Shown one piece after another: positions 42,412 to 52,019 of a stretch of DNA of 64,000 bases. The stretch's first letter is position 1. Every line of letters starts with the position of its first letter. A program made the translations under genes and the position numbers. This DNA comes from Anaeroglomus sp964630775. GTDB lineage: Bacteria > Planctomycetota > Phycisphaerae > Sedimentisphaerales > Anaerohalosphaeraceae. The notes under the pieces were generated by a model that searched no databases, had not been told where the DNA came from, and worked only from the letters and a program-made list of their open reading frames with translations. The DNA is taken from contig CAZVYY010000018.1 in assembly GCA_964630775.1 (NCBI GenBank), positions 13,929-77,928 on the forward strand. Direction: 5' to 3'.

Positions 42412-44574
42412 CTATTGGACAGGATAGATACGGAAGCTGTCCAGCCATTCGGAGGCAAACATCGCAAAGTCCGCCAGGTCCACCTGACAATTGTTGTCGA
42501 AGTCATAGGCCAGGTTGTTCAGTTCATTGTTGCAGACCCAGTCGCCTTTGACACCCAGATAATCCTGGGCAATCTGCTCGGTGGTGCGGGCGTAGTTGTA
42601 TATCCGGATGTCGTCCATCAGGCCATTGAAGTAGGGGTCGACAAACTGGCTCTTGCCGATATAGTTCCGGGTTGCAGCCACATCGCGCGGATTGAGAGTC
42701 ACTGATGCATTGGACGCCGCCAGTGCCCCGTTGACATAGAGTCGGGCGGTATTTCCGCTTAGCGTTACCGCAATGTGCGTCCACTGGCCGGTCGGAAGCA
42801 TCGCGGTCTGAACAATCTGTTCTGCACCGGTTGTTGTGATGGCAAAACGCAGGTTGGTGCCGGCGGCATTGGGAGACAGGAACATGTACTGGGTTGTATT
42901 GTTGCCGAAATCGAAGAGCCGCTGCCAGATTCCGCCGCCGTTCCAGTAGGCCCACAGCGAAATGGTGATATCATCATAATTTGCAGCGCCGGGCTTCAGG
43001 GCCGCATACTGCGCCCAGGTATTCGGGTCGGCGGAGCTGGTGTTATTGAACAGCAGACCATTGCCGCCAAGCTCCGGCACACCGGCGGTCAGGACCGGAA
43101 GATCCGTGCCCGCATCGTCACTGGCCAGAGTCATATCATAGCCATCGATGGCATCGGAGATGATATTACTCGTGACGGCCTCCAGCGTATAGTGCGAGGT
43201 CAGACGGCGCGTCATCACACGTCCCGGACCGGAGTCCCGATTGGATGCGGAACTGGGCAGGTTATTGCTGCCGACACAATAGTAGTATCCTTCGTCTGCC
43301 AACTGAACGTCCTTGATCGTCAAGGTATTGGTCGTCACGCCGTCGTAATCGGCGCCGTTGGTCAATTGCGTATCGGGGGTGCCGATTTTGAACCATTGAT
43401 ATGCAGTCACCGAGGTTCCGGTCGCAGTCAGGACCGCCGTACTTCCTGCATCCACAACCGTCAGCGCCGGGGTTACGGCACTGATTGAGGCATTTGCCGC
43501 TACGGTTTTAAAACTCCAAACCGGTCCGGGAACCAGGAACAAATCCGTTGCGCCCGGGGCGGTATTGGGTTCATAGGCATCCACCCGCCAATAATAGGTT
43601 TTATCATTCAGCAGTGTTCCCGGATCGTAAGCAAGTGTCGCTGCCGGCGCCTGTGAGAGCTTTTTGTAGGCCGGATTCGAAGTCAGATTCGGGTCATTTT
43701 CAGGACCGAAATATAAATCGATCTTGCGGATAGTCGCATTGTTAATCATCCAGGACAAATCCTGATCAACAGAGACACTCGCCGCAGCATTTTTCGGCGC
43801 GGTGTACATAAAATCGGGCAGGACATCGTTAAAGGCTGTTCCCCAGCGAATTTCATCCCACATGGCGGAGTTGCCATCATAGTCCGAGACAGACAGGCGG
43901 TCAAATTTGATGGTTTTGCCCGAAACGGTGGTCCCCGGGCTTGCCTCGGAGACCGGATCGATCCATACGGTTACGCTGTCGGCCCCTGCCGCGGCGCTCA
44001 GATTGAATCGAACCACGAACAGATGTACCGCCGTGTCGGCGGCCACGCCGGTGCTGGTATAGGCTTCATTCACACCGAAATTATACTGAGTCCCCGACAG
44101 CCCTCCGTTTTGCGTGAGGCCGGCTGTGAAATTGCGGTTGGCATCCGCCGTATTGGAATTGTAAAGATCCAGCATCTGATAGGTTGTTGCACCGGTTTCC
44201 TGGCCGCTCTTGAACAGCCAGCTCAAATACCGTGTACCTGTCGTCGCATCCGTAACGGTAAGCGTACTATCCAGCAGACGATAGACTCGACCGCTGTATG
44301 GCTGAGTGATTTCCACGCCGGCAATGCTGGGCACCCCAATGCTGTCACCCCGTGCAGCCCCGTATATCAGCGAGCCGGGCTGGATAATGGCCTGCTGGTC
44401 ACCCCAGTCAATTCGCGTCCAGTCTCCGGTATAGCCGGCAACGGCTGGTGACGGAAGACTTTCATCAATCTGCGTTCCGACAGTGTATCCGGAAAAACTT
44501 TCGTAACTCAGCAATTCCGCCCGGGTTAGCGATGCCACACAAAGACTCATCAATACAACCATTGTTTTTCTCAT
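42412..44574 (-). CDS. Secreted LamG/Ig-like protein with dockerin-like end
   Basis: A 720-residue exported protein. Signal peptide MRKTMVVLMSLCVASLTRA is followed by an N-terminal beta-sandwich (about 20-225), a fibronectin-like stretch (WMINNATIRKIDLYFG; KTYYWRVDAYEPN) and an Ig-like domain (AVLTATGTSVTAYQWFKIG; LADEGYYYCVGSN). A LamG domain comes next (ITISLWAYWNGGGIWQRLFDFG; WTHIAVTLSGNTARLYVNGALAA; GLMDDIRIYNYA), then a dockerin-like tail DFDNNCQVDLADFAMFASEWL. The FecR protein upstream also ends in a lectin-like region. ATG 44574 is chosen for its SD GTGGAGG and signal peptide. Confidence 0.87.
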   Translation of the reverse strand: MRKTMVVLMSLCVASLTRAELLSYESFSGYTVGTQIDESLPSPAVAGYTGDWTRIDWGDQQAIIQPGSLIYGAARGDSIGVPSIAGVEITQPYSGRVYRLLDSTLTVTDATTGTRYLSWLFKSGQETGATTYQMLDLYNSNTADANRNFTAGLTQNGGLSGTQYNFGVNEAYTSTGVAADTAVHLFVVRFNLSAAAGADSVTVWIDPVSEASPGTTVSGKTIKFDRLSVSDYDGNSAMWDEIRWGTAFNDVLPDFMYTAPKNAAASVSVDQDLSWMINNATIRKIDLYFGPENDPNLTSNPAYKKLSQAPAATLAYDPGTLLNDKTYYWRVDAYEPNTAPGATDLFLVPGPVWSFKTVAANASISAVTPALTVVDAGSTAVLTATGTSVTAYQWFKIGTPDTQLTNGADYDGVTTNTLTIKDVQLADEGYYYCVGSNNLPSSASNRDSGPGRVMTRRLTSHYTLEAVTSNIISDAIDGYDMTLASDDAGTDLPVLTAGVPELGGNGLLFNNTSSADPNTWAQYAALKPGAANYDDITISLWAYWNGGGIWQRLFDFGNNTTQYMFLSPNAAGTNLRFAITTTGAEQIVQTAMLPTGQWTHIAVTLSGNTARLYVNGALAASNASVTLNPRDVAATRNYIGKSQFVDPYFNGLMDDIRIYNYARTTEQIAQDYLGVKGDWVCNNELNNLAYDFDNNCQVDLADFAMFASEWLDSFRIYPVQ

Positions 44575-44659
44575 CTTACGTACCTCCACAATATTAACAT
44601 TTGATCCATTTACACAAAACAATTTCCCTATATTCAAGAAACATGCTTAAGCACAAAGT

Positions 44660-46315
44660 TTATTCCAAAACCAACGCGGGTTCAGCAAATACACACCAGT
44701 CACAGGAGATGGCACGGGTATAGAAACTGGCCGGATCGTCCGGATCGCCGCCATCGGTGGTCACCAGGGTCAGAAAACGATCCGTTTCTTTGAGTTCCAC
44801 AGAAACCTCTTTCAACATTCCCTTTTCCCGGACATGCCTATTGCTATACCGGACTTTTCCATCCACCAGCACCCAGAAATCCGCATTGCAGGGATAAGGC
44901 TCATCCAGGTCGGCAATGCCGCATTGAGCCGTAAAACGTACCAGGGAATTACCCTGATAGCAGCGGCGCACGGCGTCGAGGTCGAGGGTAATCCCGAGGT
45001 TGGTATGCATCACCATGCAGGGCCGCTGTCCTTGTCCATACACCTGTCCATTGAACCGTATCGTCCCCTGTCTTAAATCCGTCGTATAAAGTCCCGGTTC
45101 GGGATTGACTACAATTTGATAATCAAATAATCCGCTTGTCGGAGGGCATTCATCGAATACATCCCCCCGACTGCTGACAATTTGCGGTGCACGACCATCC
45201 GGCGCAAAGACACCGTCAACAAACGGATTATCCGAAAGCCGGAGATAGTCTCTGGATGTCAAAAACGTACCATCGAGGGCGGTTGTTATGCCCCGGGTTG
45301 GATGGAGCATTATTGTTGACTGTTCCTGCAGACCATTGCCTCCTCCAATCAGATTCGCCAGATCCAGCTTCTGGCCCCGCCAGATGAGGTTTGTTTTGGA
45401 ATCGATGGCCCTGACAAAACCGTCTTTTTTCAAATGGATATCGCGAGCCTGCCCGTCTGCGCTGATTTCGCGGGCTTGTCCGCTGATGACGCCGATATTC
45501 TGAACGCTGTTATTCACGGTGGCTGTTGCGGTGGTTTTGCCTTTGAAGACATGCAGTTCGGTCTTGTTCAGGATGTCGGCATACACCCCAAATTCCGTGC
45601 CCAGGTCCACGATTTTTGTATTGCGCGTGTGGACGGAAAAGCCCTTTCCGGCATCCGAAACCCGGGCGAAAAGACGTCCATGGTTCAGACGGATGGTATC
45701 GGACGATTGAATCTGGTATTCGGCAGGAGCCTCAATCAGGACCTCAACATCGTTGTCGTAGAGCAATTTTACAATGCCCCGGGTCAGGATAACGGGGGGC
45801 TGTGCCGTCAGAAGGCGTGTCCCGGGCGATAGTATTGTATTGGCATTGAAGCTCTGGGCATCCACTGCATCGGTCAGGATTGCAACTTCCATGGGGATGG
45901 GCTTGATATAGATATAAATCAATACCATCAATAACGCCGCACAGGAAACCAGCACGGTCATCAGCGGGGTTTTACTGATTTTGGCGGCGCGGGCCTGTTC
46001 GATTCCCGCGGCCGGTTCCGGATGGTCTTCGATGCCGTTTTTGGGAATCTCAACGCCGGGGGCGGTCATTTCGTATTCGGCAAATTCCTGCAAGACAAGA
46101 ACACTGTCCGAGGCGCACCGACGACCGCGTTCTCGAAGCAGCGGACCGGTTTTTGAAAAGGCAAAATGCAATCTGACGCAGGATACATAATATGCGGCAC
46201 ACTGCGGATCGCCGGCAAGGAGTTGATTAAGCTGCTGTATCTCGGCCGGGGCAATCGTCCCTTCGAGGGATTTATTGACCAGTTCATGAATCAGCAATTC
46301 GGCAGTTTTATCCAT
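44660..46315 (-). CDS. FecR-domain transmembrane regulator with large extracytoplasmic region
   Basis: A 551-residue membrane protein. The N-terminal ~90 residues resemble the short cytoplasmic anti-sigma part (LIHELVNKSLEGTIAPAEIQQL; CAAYYVSCVRLH). One transmembrane helix lies near 120-140 (TVLVSCAALLMVLIYIYI). A FecR domain follows (GIVKLLYDNDVEVLIEAPAEYQI; GRLFARV; VDLGTEFGVYAD; VHVFKG-like LHVFKGKT). The last ~200 residues look beta-rich. FecR proteins pass an outside signal to a partner ECF sigma. It starts 3 bases after the sigma gene stop, so the two form a module. Confidence 0.9.
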   Translation of the reverse strand: MDKTAELLIHELVNKSLEGTIAPAEIQQLNQLLAGDPQCAAYYVSCVRLHFAFSKTGPLLRERGRRCASDSVLVLQEFAEYEMTAPGVEIPKNGIEDHPEPAAGIEQARAAKISKTPLMTVLVSCAALLMVLIYIYIKPIPMEVAILTDAVDAQSFNANTILSPGTRLLTAQPPVILTRGIVKLLYDNDVEVLIEAPAEYQIQSSDTIRLNHGRLFARVSDAGKGFSVHTRNTKIVDLGTEFGVYADILNKTELHVFKGKTTATATVNNSVQNIGVISGQAREISADGQARDIHLKKDGFVRAIDSKTNLIWRGQKLDLANLIGGGNGLQEQSTIMLHPTRGITTALDGTFLTSRDYLRLSDNPFVDGVFAPDGRAPQIVSSRGDVFDECPPTSGLFDYQIVVNPEPGLYTTDLRQGTIRFNGQVYGQGQRPCMVMHTNLGITLDLDAVRRCYQGNSLVRFTAQCGIADLDEPYPCNADFWVLVDGKVRYSNRHVREKGMLKEVSVELKETDRFLTLVTTDGGDPDDPASFYTRAISCDWCVFAEPALVLE

Positions 46316-46318
46316 TTT

Positions 46319-46867
46319 TTACCGCTCCCATGCTTTCAGAGTCTGGGAGGTGCAGTCATGCAGTGTGTGCTGAATCCGGGACAGCATCCTGTAGGTATCC
46401 CGAATGGATCGTCCGATTTTCTGGGAAATCTCATGCACCTTGAAATTCTGCTCATATTTCAACAGCATTAACTGCCTGCTCTGACTGCCTAATTTCTCGA
46501 AACAATGCAGCAGCGCATCGATATAGGAATTCGTTTTGGGCGTCTCTGAGTCGGCAACCTGCATCGATATGGCTTCGATGGCACTGCTGTCGAAGTGAAC
46601 GACTCCGGCCTGCTGGGTTTCGTGGAATTTGTAGAGGTTATATCGGGCAATTTTGATCCCCCAGGCCGCAAAATTGGTTCCGGGTTCAAATTCATCAAAC
46701 TTGCGCCACATAATAATCATGGTTTCCTGGAGAATGTCTTCGGCCCTGGCAAAATTTGGCAGGAATGTCAGGATAAATCCGAAAATACGGTCTTCACTGG
46801 TCCTGAATAGATTCAGGAACTCCTCGTATTTCGATATATTCCGACTGTTTTCAGCATTATTCATCAT
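46319..46867 (-). CDS. ECF sigma factor (Rhodopirellula/Verrucomicrobium type)
   Basis: A 182-residue sigma70-family protein. Region 2 shows FGFILTFLPNFARAEDILQETMIIMWRKFDEFEPG and ends NFAAWGIKIARYNLYKF. Region 4 is LGSQSRQLMLLKYEQNFKVHEISQKIGRSIRDTYRMLSRIQHTL. These planctomycete/verrucomicrobial ECFs pair with FecR-LamG proteins, as here. The genes after it (FecR, LamG/Ig, PEP-CTERM) are the obvious candidate regulon. GAGGATCG precedes ATGATG. Confidence 0.93.
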   Translation of the reverse strand: MMNNAENSRNISKYEEFLNLFRTSEDRIFGFILTFLPNFARAEDILQETMIIMWRKFDEFEPGTNFAAWGIKIARYNLYKFHETQQAGVVHFDSSAIEAISMQVADSETPKTNSYIDALLHCFEKLGSQSRQLMLLKYEQNFKVHEISQKIGRSIRDTYRMLSRIQHTLHDCTSQTLKAWER

Positions 46868-47236
46868 CGATCCTCAACGGTCTATGGGATACCCCTTCCA
46901 AAGCTGATTTTGTGCCAAAATAATTTTGATTTTTCAAATTATATCCGAAATCGGGGCTGCAACACAGATTCAAATTTCATTGAATCCGACTATGCTCGCC
47001 ATCTATTCCTGAACGGAAATGATGTTGGCCAGACTATTTATTTGAAAGGGATGTCATAGAAATCCAGGGGCGAGGTCCCCATTTCAGGGCTACGAATGAT
47101 ATTGCAGATGAAATAACTCAAATCGCTTGCCCGTAATACCAAGCGGGGATATAATCATGGGCCGGGGTTGGGTGCCCCGATCAAGGGCTGTCTGGATAAT
47201 CGCGGACGGCATCAGAAATGAAAACCAGGATGAATC
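46868..47236 (+). other. Intergenic gap between divergent sigma and cytochrome genes
   Basis: 369 bases that must hold promoters for both directions. I see no convincing -35/-10 pair, tRNA, repeat or riboswitch. Confidence 0.5.
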
Positions 47237-49993
47237 GTGACAAAAAAAAGTGCAACTCCAAACGGTATGGCAATCAGACATCAAACTTATCATGCATTTC
47301 CACCGGGAGACCGCCCTGCTTTGCAGCGGCGTCAAACAAGCCGGCCCATGCCCTGTGCATTCACAAAATTATGTATCGGGTATGTCTTGCTTGGCAGCCT
47401 GACCCTGGCCGGGGTCATGATAACCGACACGACCGCAGGTGAGTGGGTGAATGCCCTGAATACCGCCAAGACTTATCTTCTGGAGCAGTCCAATGCTCAG
47501 ACAGCGGACGCACTCAGGACATGGCGCCAACTGGAACGGCGTTTTCCACTGGCTTGTGACTGGATGCTGCAGGATGGGACGGATACGCCGCTGTGGGCCC
47601 ATGTGCCGGCCGGCGGCCAGGGCGGATCGCAGGGGCAAACCGCATTGATCGGCGATAAGCTGGTTACGATGCTGATCACACGCAATCCCGATCGATGGGT
47701 GCAAATGACCCGGCGTGTCCTGGCCGAACTGGGTGAGGAAGGAACCACGCTGGAGCGGGAATTGACGGATGCCGCCGCGGGCAAAGACGAGGCCAAACTG
47801 GCGGCGGTGTATCTTAACACCTGTCAGGCAAGGCGAGCGAAACGGCTGGCGCCGCTGCTTGAGAAGAAACCCCAGGGCATTGTTTTTGCACGTCATTATA
47901 ATATGGGCGGTTCGCATTATGCCTACACTGAAGGCCTGAGCGATGCGCAGTCAGAACGGCTGTTTCAGCCAGGCTCGCAGTTGTGCCTGCTGCGGATGGA
48001 GGGTTTGTTTGGTGTTGTCGAAACGCTTCTGGATTCGCCGGGCGGGGTCATCCGCGACGCAGACACCTCCTGGGACGGCAAGCGTATCCTGTTTTCGTGG
48101 AAGAAATCCGACCGCGAGGATGACTACGGGTTATATCTTATGGACGCGGACACACGCAAGGTCACGACGATTACACAGGATCGGGGTCATGCGGATTACG
48201 AGGGGGTGTTTCTGCCCAACGGTGATATTTTGTTCAACTCCACACGGTGCGTACAGATTGTGGATTGCTGGTGGACAGAGGTGTCGAACCTGTACACCTG
48301 CGGGGCGGATGGGCGGTTTTTGCGGCGGCTCGGTTTTGACCAGGTGCATACCAATTACCCCACGGTCACTGAGGACGGACGGATTCTTTATACACGGTGG
48401 GAATATAACGACCGGGGGCAGATTTTCCCGCAGAGTCTTTTCCAGATGTTTCCCGACGGGACGGCTCAGACGGCTTTCTATGGGAATAACTCCTGGTTTC
48501 CGACCACAATTATTCACGCCCGAAACATTCCGGGCACACAGAAGGTGCTGGCGGTTTTTACCGGGCATCATTCCCTGCAGGCGGGCAAACTGGGGGTGCT
48601 TGATCCCGGGCGGGGACGGCAGGAAAATCAGGGGGCACAACTGGTTGCTCCGGTGCGCGACACACCGGCAGAACGTATCGATGCCTATGGCCAGGATGGC
48701 GATTTATTTATGTACCCCTGGCCGCTGGACGAACGGCATTTTCTGGTCAGTTATGCCCCGCGGGGCTGGGAAGATAACGAACTGGGGCGATATCGAACGG
48801 TTTTCGGTTTATACCTGATGGATATGGATGGGCGGCGTGAATTGCTGGATATCGACACAGACAAGGGGATTTCGGCCGGACGCATGGCTGTCCTGGGGGC
48901 ACGCCCGCAACCGCATGTCAGACCCAGTTCCGTCGATTATCGAAAAACCACAGGTGTTTATTATATTCAGGACGTGTATGAAGGGCCGGGCTTGAAGGGC
49001 GTAGCCCGGGGGACGATTCGTAATCTGCGTGTTGTCGCTCTGGAATATCGCCCAGCCGGCATCGGCAGCAACTCGAATCATGGCCCAGCCGGAGGCGCGT
49101 TGAGCAGTACGCCGGTTTCGGTTTTCGGCTGCTGGGATGTCAAGACCGTTCTGGGGCAGGTACCCGTGTATGATGACGGCTCGGCGATGTTTGAAGTGCC
49201 GGCCCGCACGCCGGTGTATTTTCAGGCCCTGGATGCCAAAGGTTATGCGGTTCAGACGATGCGGTCCTGGTCCACGCTGCAGCCGGGGGAGATATCGTCC
49301 TGCATCGGCTGTCACAGCGAAAACAAGCAGGCCGCCCCGTTATTGCACAAGGCCAGTCAGGCCATGCGTGCCGGAGTCCAGCCGCTCAAGCCGACAGACG
49401 GGCCGGCGGAGGGATTCAGTTTTATCAAGCGGGTTCAGCCGATTCTGGACCGTCGCTGTATTTCCTGTCACAGTGACCGCACGGACTCCCGATTTGCAAA
49501 CAATCCTCTGATGCGGATAACCGAACCGTCAAAATCGGATTCGAAGCAGGCCGGGAAACGCAAGGCCTTCAGCTTATTGAGCACACCCAATCACGATCCG
49601 GATGCGCAACGGTACTGGAGCGACGCGTATCTGGCGCTGACAGATTCTTCGATGAATGCATTTCGTGCACCCTCGGAAGGCCTGGCACGCTGGATTCATC
49701 CGCAATCCGAGCCATCGATACAGCCGCCCTACTCGGCCGGCGCCGCTATAAGTCCGTTAATCAAGATGCTGGAAAAGCGGCATCATGGCGTTTCGCTGCC
49801 GGCTGCTGAGCTGCAGACCATCGCTCTGTGGATTGATCTGGGGGTGCCCTATTGCGGCGATTATGCGGAAGCGAATGCCTGGTCAGAGGAGGACAAGCAA
49901 AAGTACAAGCACTACCTTGAGAAACGACAAGCCATGGAACAGATTGAACGCGATAACATTCAGGCCTTCATTCAGAGCCGCAGTGGAAAATAA
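47237..49993 (+). CDS. Hydrazine-synthase-alpha-like (HzsA-like) diheme propeller protein
   Basis: A 918-residue exported protein. A hydrophobic segment follows MPCAFTKLCIGYVLLGSLTLAG; an N-terminal helical part follows, then a TolB-like propeller (SWDGKRILFSWKKSD, LYLMDADTRKV, GVFLPNGDILFNS, PTVTEDGRILYTRW). A region resembling the HzsA middle domain comes next, with two c-type heme sites C689IGCH693 and C741ISCH745. From memory, K. stuttgartiensis HzsA has a Tyr four residues after the first CxxCH that ligates heme alphaI; here that position is Lys, so hydrazine chemistry is doubtful. GTG 47237 follows AGGA; an ATG at 47348 would also give a signal peptide. It is co-transcribed with the next gene. 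Confidence 0.8.
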   Translation: MTKKSATPNGMAIRHQTYHAFPPGDRPALQRRQTSRPMPCAFTKLCIGYVLLGSLTLAGVMITDTTAGEWVNALNTAKTYLLEQSNAQTADALRTWRQLERRFPLACDWMLQDGTDTPLWAHVPAGGQGGSQGQTALIGDKLVTMLITRNPDRWVQMTRRVLAELGEEGTTLERELTDAAAGKDEAKLAAVYLNTCQARRAKRLAPLLEKKPQGIVFARHYNMGGSHYAYTEGLSDAQSERLFQPGSQLCLLRMEGLFGVVETLLDSPGGVIRDADTSWDGKRILFSWKKSDREDDYGLYLMDADTRKVTTITQDRGHADYEGVFLPNGDILFNSTRCVQIVDCWWTEVSNLYTCGADGRFLRRLGFDQVHTNYPTVTEDGRILYTRWEYNDRGQIFPQSLFQMFPDGTAQTAFYGNNSWFPTTIIHARNIPGTQKVLAVFTGHHSLQAGKLGVLDPGRGRQENQGAQLVAPVRDTPAERIDAYGQDGDLFMYPWPLDERHFLVSYAPRGWEDNELGRYRTVFGLYLMDMDGRRELLDIDTDKGISAGRMAVLGARPQPHVRPSSVDYRKTTGVYYIQDVYEGPGLKGVARGTIRNLRVVALEYRPAGIGSNSNHGPAGGALSSTPVSVFGCWDVKTVLGQVPVYDDGSAMFEVPARTPVYFQALDAKGYAVQTMRSWSTLQPGEISSCIGCHSENKQAAPLLHKASQAMRAGVQPLKPTDGPAEGFSFIKRVQPILDRRCISCHSDRTDSRFANNPLMRITEPSKSDSKQAGKRKAFSLLSTPNHDPDAQRYWSDAYLALTDSSMNAFRAPSEGLARWIHPQSEPSIQPPYSAGAAISPLIKMLEKRHHGVSLPAAELQTIALWIDLGVPYCGDYAEANAWSEEDKQKYKHYLEKRQAMEQIERDNIQAFIQSRSGK

Positions 49994-49994
49994 T

Positions 49995-51929
49995 ATGCAT
50001 GCACAGACGCACTTTTCAAAAAATATCGTCTCTGTCGGCTTAGGCTGCACGGCATTGGCAATCCTTGCGGCTATTTGGGCGGACACCGGCCGCGCCGATT
50101 CTTCCGTACTCAGTCAACAGGCCACGACTTCGCTGAGCATTGAAGGGCTGCCGCTGGGCAAGGATTATCCTTATCGGTCTCCGCTGGATGCGGTGGTATC
50201 GTCTCAAAATAACCTGACCTACATAGTTCAGCACACCGGGCAGTGTGTGGATATCATCAGCCTTGAATCCAAAGCGATTGTGCATTCCATATCGCTGGAT
50301 GGGGCGCCTTCGGGGCTGGCACTGGATAAAGCACAAAACCGTCTGTATGTCACTTACGGCATCAGTCCCGGCCATATCGCAATCATCGATACACAGAGTA
50401 AAAAAATCGCTGCGACAGTCCCGGCGGGATTCGCCCCAACTGCCCCGGTTGTCAGTGCCGATGGCCAGAGCCTTTACGTCTGCAATCGATTTGACAACGA
50501 GGTTGCTGCCTATGACCTCAAGACGCAGAAAATACGATCCCGCGTTTCGGTCGCCCGCGAGCCGATTGCCGCAGCGTTAACTCCGGATAACACCCTGCTG
50601 ATTGTTGCCCATCATCTTCCTGCACAGGCAGCGGTTAAAGACCATGTGGCAGCAGCGGTCGATATCATCGATACGGCGGCGTTTAAGGCTGTCGCCACGA
50701 TCCAACTGCCCAGCGGCTCAACGGGACTGCGTGATGTCTGCGTGTCGCCGGATGGACGATATGCGTATATTCCTCATACGCTGGCGCGATTCGGGGTACC
50801 GACTACGCAGGTGGATCGCGGCTGGATGAATACCAGCGCCCTGAGCATCATCGACTTGAGCAAACGGACCTGGCTGACTACGGTTCTGCTGGATGAGGCG
50901 GACCTGGGCGCGGCCAATCCGTGGGCGGCGGACTGTTCACAAGACGGGCGGTGGCTGGCGGTCACCCACTCGGGCACCCATGAATTAAGCCTCATCGACC
51001 GGCAGGCCCTGCATGACAGGATCAGCCGGGTTGCCGCCGGACAGAAGGTCAGCGAAGTCTCCGGCAGTATAAACGATATTCCAAACGACCTGGCTTTTCT
51101 TACGGGAATGCGACGGCGGGTCCGCCTGCCGGGCTGCGGCCCGCGAGGCGTGGTCATTTCGGACAAGACCGTGATTGCAGCGGAATATTTCAGCGACAGT
51201 CTGGCACTGGTGGAATTGACTGAGGCGGCCAGTCCTTCCGTGCAATCCATTCCTTTTGGCAAGCCGGGCGATCTGTCCGAGATTCGGCGCGGCGAGATCG
51301 CCTTCCACGATGCGGCCCTGTGCTTTCAGCAGTGGCAAAGCTGTGCCAGTTGTCACCCGGATGCCCGAGCGGACGCACTGAATTGGGACCTCCTGAATGA
51401 CGGGATCGGCAATCCCAAAAACAGCCGGAGCATGCTGTTTGCCCACGCCGTATCCCCGGTGATGATATCCGGTATTCGCCCGAACGCCGAGACTGCGGTG
51501 CGGGCGGGTTTTCGCTTTATTCAGTTTGTGTCGGTGCCGGACGAGACCACCGCCTGTGTGGATGCCTATCTGAAGGCATTGAGGCCGATTCCCGGCAAAG
51601 CAGTAAATGGACAGGAATCCAGCGCCGCAGTGCTCCGAGGCAAGCAGCTTTTTGCCAAGGCACAGTGCAGCAGTTGTCATACGGGCGAGTATTATACGGA
51701 CGGCAAGCTGTACGATGTCGGGCTGGGGCCGGACGAGCGAGGCATTCGTCAATTTGCCACTCCGCCGCTGGCTGAGGTCTGGCGAACGGCCCCCTATCTG
51801 TATGATGGCCGAGCCGAAAGCATCAGGGATGTGCTGACGACGTTCAATCGCGGCGATACCCACGGCAAGACCTCCGACCTGTCGGAACAGGATATTGACG
51901 ATCTGGCGGCTTATATTTTGTCGCTTTGA
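49995..51929 (+). CDS. YVTN beta-propeller fused to diheme cytochrome c peroxidase-like domain (HzsBC-like)
   Basis: A 644-residue periplasmic protein: signal segment VGLGCTALAILAAIWADTGRA, then a YVTN-type propeller (about 45-430; VDIISLESKAIVHSISLDGAPSGLALD, SLYVCNRFDNEVAAYDLKTQKI, VCVSPDGRYAYIPHTLARFG). A MauG/CcpA-like diheme domain follows, with C450ASCH454 and C558SSCH562. HzsB is a propeller and HzsC a diheme peroxidase-like subunit; in Scalindua-type anammox bacteria the two are reported fused, as here. It starts one base after the stop of the HzsA-like gene, giving the alpha / beta-gamma pair. The actual redox reaction is unknown. Confidence 0.85.
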   Translation: MHAQTHFSKNIVSVGLGCTALAILAAIWADTGRADSSVLSQQATTSLSIEGLPLGKDYPYRSPLDAVVSSQNNLTYIVQHTGQCVDIISLESKAIVHSISLDGAPSGLALDKAQNRLYVTYGISPGHIAIIDTQSKKIAATVPAGFAPTAPVVSADGQSLYVCNRFDNEVAAYDLKTQKIRSRVSVAREPIAAALTPDNTLLIVAHHLPAQAAVKDHVAAAVDIIDTAAFKAVATIQLPSGSTGLRDVCVSPDGRYAYIPHTLARFGVPTTQVDRGWMNTSALSIIDLSKRTWLTTVLLDEADLGAANPWAADCSQDGRWLAVTHSGTHELSLIDRQALHDRISRVAAGQKVSEVSGSINDIPNDLAFLTGMRRRVRLPGCGPRGVVISDKTVIAAEYFSDSLALVELTEAASPSVQSIPFGKPGDLSEIRRGEIAFHDAALCFQQWQSCASCHPDARADALNWDLLNDGIGNPKNSRSMLFAHAVSPVMISGIRPNAETAVRAGFRFIQFVSVPDETTACVDAYLKALRPIPGKAVNGQESSAAVLRGKQLFAKAQCSSCHTGEYYTDGKLYDVGLGPDERGIRQFATPPLAEVWRTAPYLYDGRAESIRDVLTTFNRGDTHGKTSDLSEQDIDDLAAYILSL

Positions 51930-52019
51930 CCGTGAGCCTATGATATTGGAAGGATTATCCGAATACTGCAGATCGATGAATATCCAAACAAATCAATACC
52001 GTTTCTTATAAGGAATCAC

